From: Anaerovoracaceae bacterium
Lineage (GTDB): Bacteria > Bacillota > Clostridia > Peptostreptococcales > Anaerovoracaceae
NCBI GenBank assembly: GCA_029983755.1
Contig: JASBYX010000035.1
Span: 1 to 14,567, forward strand
Direction of reading: 5' to 3'
DNA: 14,567 nt
Part shown: positions 14,204-14,567 of the stretch, in pieces
How the letters are laid out: each line of letters starts with the position of its first letter
Position numbering within the stretch: the stretch's first letter is position 1
Notes under the pieces: model-generated
Told to the model about the DNA's origin: nothing
Databases searched by the model: none
What the model saw: only the letters and a program-made list of their open reading frames with translations
Position numbers and translations under genes: made by a program

Positions 14204-14567
14204 ATGCTTTTCAAAACTACAGATGCTCATGAAGAATTCAGGGCTAAGGTTAGAGCTTTTGCCGAAGATGAGGTAAAGCCTATTGCTTTTATGCTGGACA
14301 AGCAGAATGAATTCCCACATGAAGCAGTGAAGAAAATGGCCCAGCTTGGGTTTATGGGTATTCCGTATCCAAAAGAATACGGTGGTGCAGGGTTAGATGC
14401 ACTGAGCTATGCTATAGCAGTTGAAGAGCTTTCCAGAGTTGATGGAGGAACCGGTGTAATTCTATCTGCACACGTTTCCTTAGGCTCCTATCCAATCTTT
14501 GCCTTCGGAACAGAAGAGCAGAAAAAGAAATATCTGGTACCTCTTGCAAAGGGCGAGAAGCTTGGAG
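14204..14567 (+). CDS. Acyl-CoA dehydrogenase, 3' end beyond window
   Basis: An FAD-dependent enzyme of the acyl-CoA dehydrogenase family, in Clostridia often a butyryl-CoA or acryloyl-CoA type working with electron-transfer flavoprotein. The first 121 of an expected roughly 380 residues are visible. They show the N-terminal helical domain with FRAKVRAFAEDEVKPIA, LGFMGIPYPKEYGGAGLD, AVEELSRVDGGTGVILSAH and FGTEEQKKKYLVPLAKGEK. The FAD-binding and catalytic Glu regions are outside the window, so substrate chain length cannot be judged. AGGAGG (14191-14196) lies 7 nt before the ATG; an ATG at 14198 is followed at once by TAA and cannot be the start. Whether etfBA follows cannot be seen. Confidence 0.92.
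   Translation, partial: MLFKTTDAHEEFRAKVRAFAEDEVKPIAFMLDKQNEFPHEAVKKMAQLGFMGIPYPKEYGGAGLDALSYAIAVEELSRVDGGTGVILSAHVSLGSYPIFAFGTEEQKKKYLVPLAKGEKLG

Overview
The window reads as a chromosomal segment of a low-to-moderate-GC, Gram-positive anaerobe of the Bacillota, most likely class Clostridia. This rests on purine-rich Shine-Dalgarno sites, TTGAAA/TATAAT-type promoters, a Bacillota-type LexA with matching operators, the cdaA-cdaR-glmM cluster, a sortase-type surface protein and an acyl-CoA dehydrogenase of the kind found in butyrate or amino-acid fermenters. A more exact placement (for instance near Mogibacterium and relatives) would be a guess.

Layout. (1) Positions 1-2720 hold the 3' part of a large cell-wall-anchored surface protein. 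It has near-identical 77-residue repeats, then a Rib-like domain, one more divergent repeat, an InlB-type B repeat, a low-complexity linker and an atypical sorting signal. (2) Positions 2721-2957 hold a promoter-like sequence, a nested inverted repeat ending in a T-run (possible small RNA or large terminator) and the cdaA promoter. (3) Positions 2958-10782 hold seven tightly packed + strand genes: cdaA, cdaR, glmM, glmS, sahH, a UPF0340/DUF436 gene and a DJ-1 family gene. They are closed by a 16-bp perfect hairpin at 10822-10857 that can serve both strands. (4) Positions 10897-11996 hold two minus-strand genes, a small GlsB/YeaQ-type membrane protein and lexA. (5) From 12227 the + strand carries two overlapping YibE/F-family membrane protein genes, divergent from lexA. 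(6) An acyl-CoA dehydrogenase gene begins at 14204 and runs off the window.

How the genes work together. CdaA makes c-di-AMP, CdaR regulates it, and GlmM and GlmS make glucosamine-1-phosphate and glucosamine-6-phosphate for peptidoglycan. This is the known c-di-AMP/cell-wall module, here extended by glmS and by a short-form S-adenosylhomocysteine hydrolase in the same apparent transcript. The lexA/yibE intergenic region holds divergent promoters and two LexA-box-like operators 22 bp apart. LexA autoregulation is well supported by position. Control of the uncharacterised YibE/F pair by LexA is an open and testable possibility.

I see no clear new defence, mobile or biosynthetic system. The least explained items are the structured element at 2762-2875, the YibE/F pair under the LexA-flanked promoter, and the mosaic surface repeats with their APNTS sorting signal.
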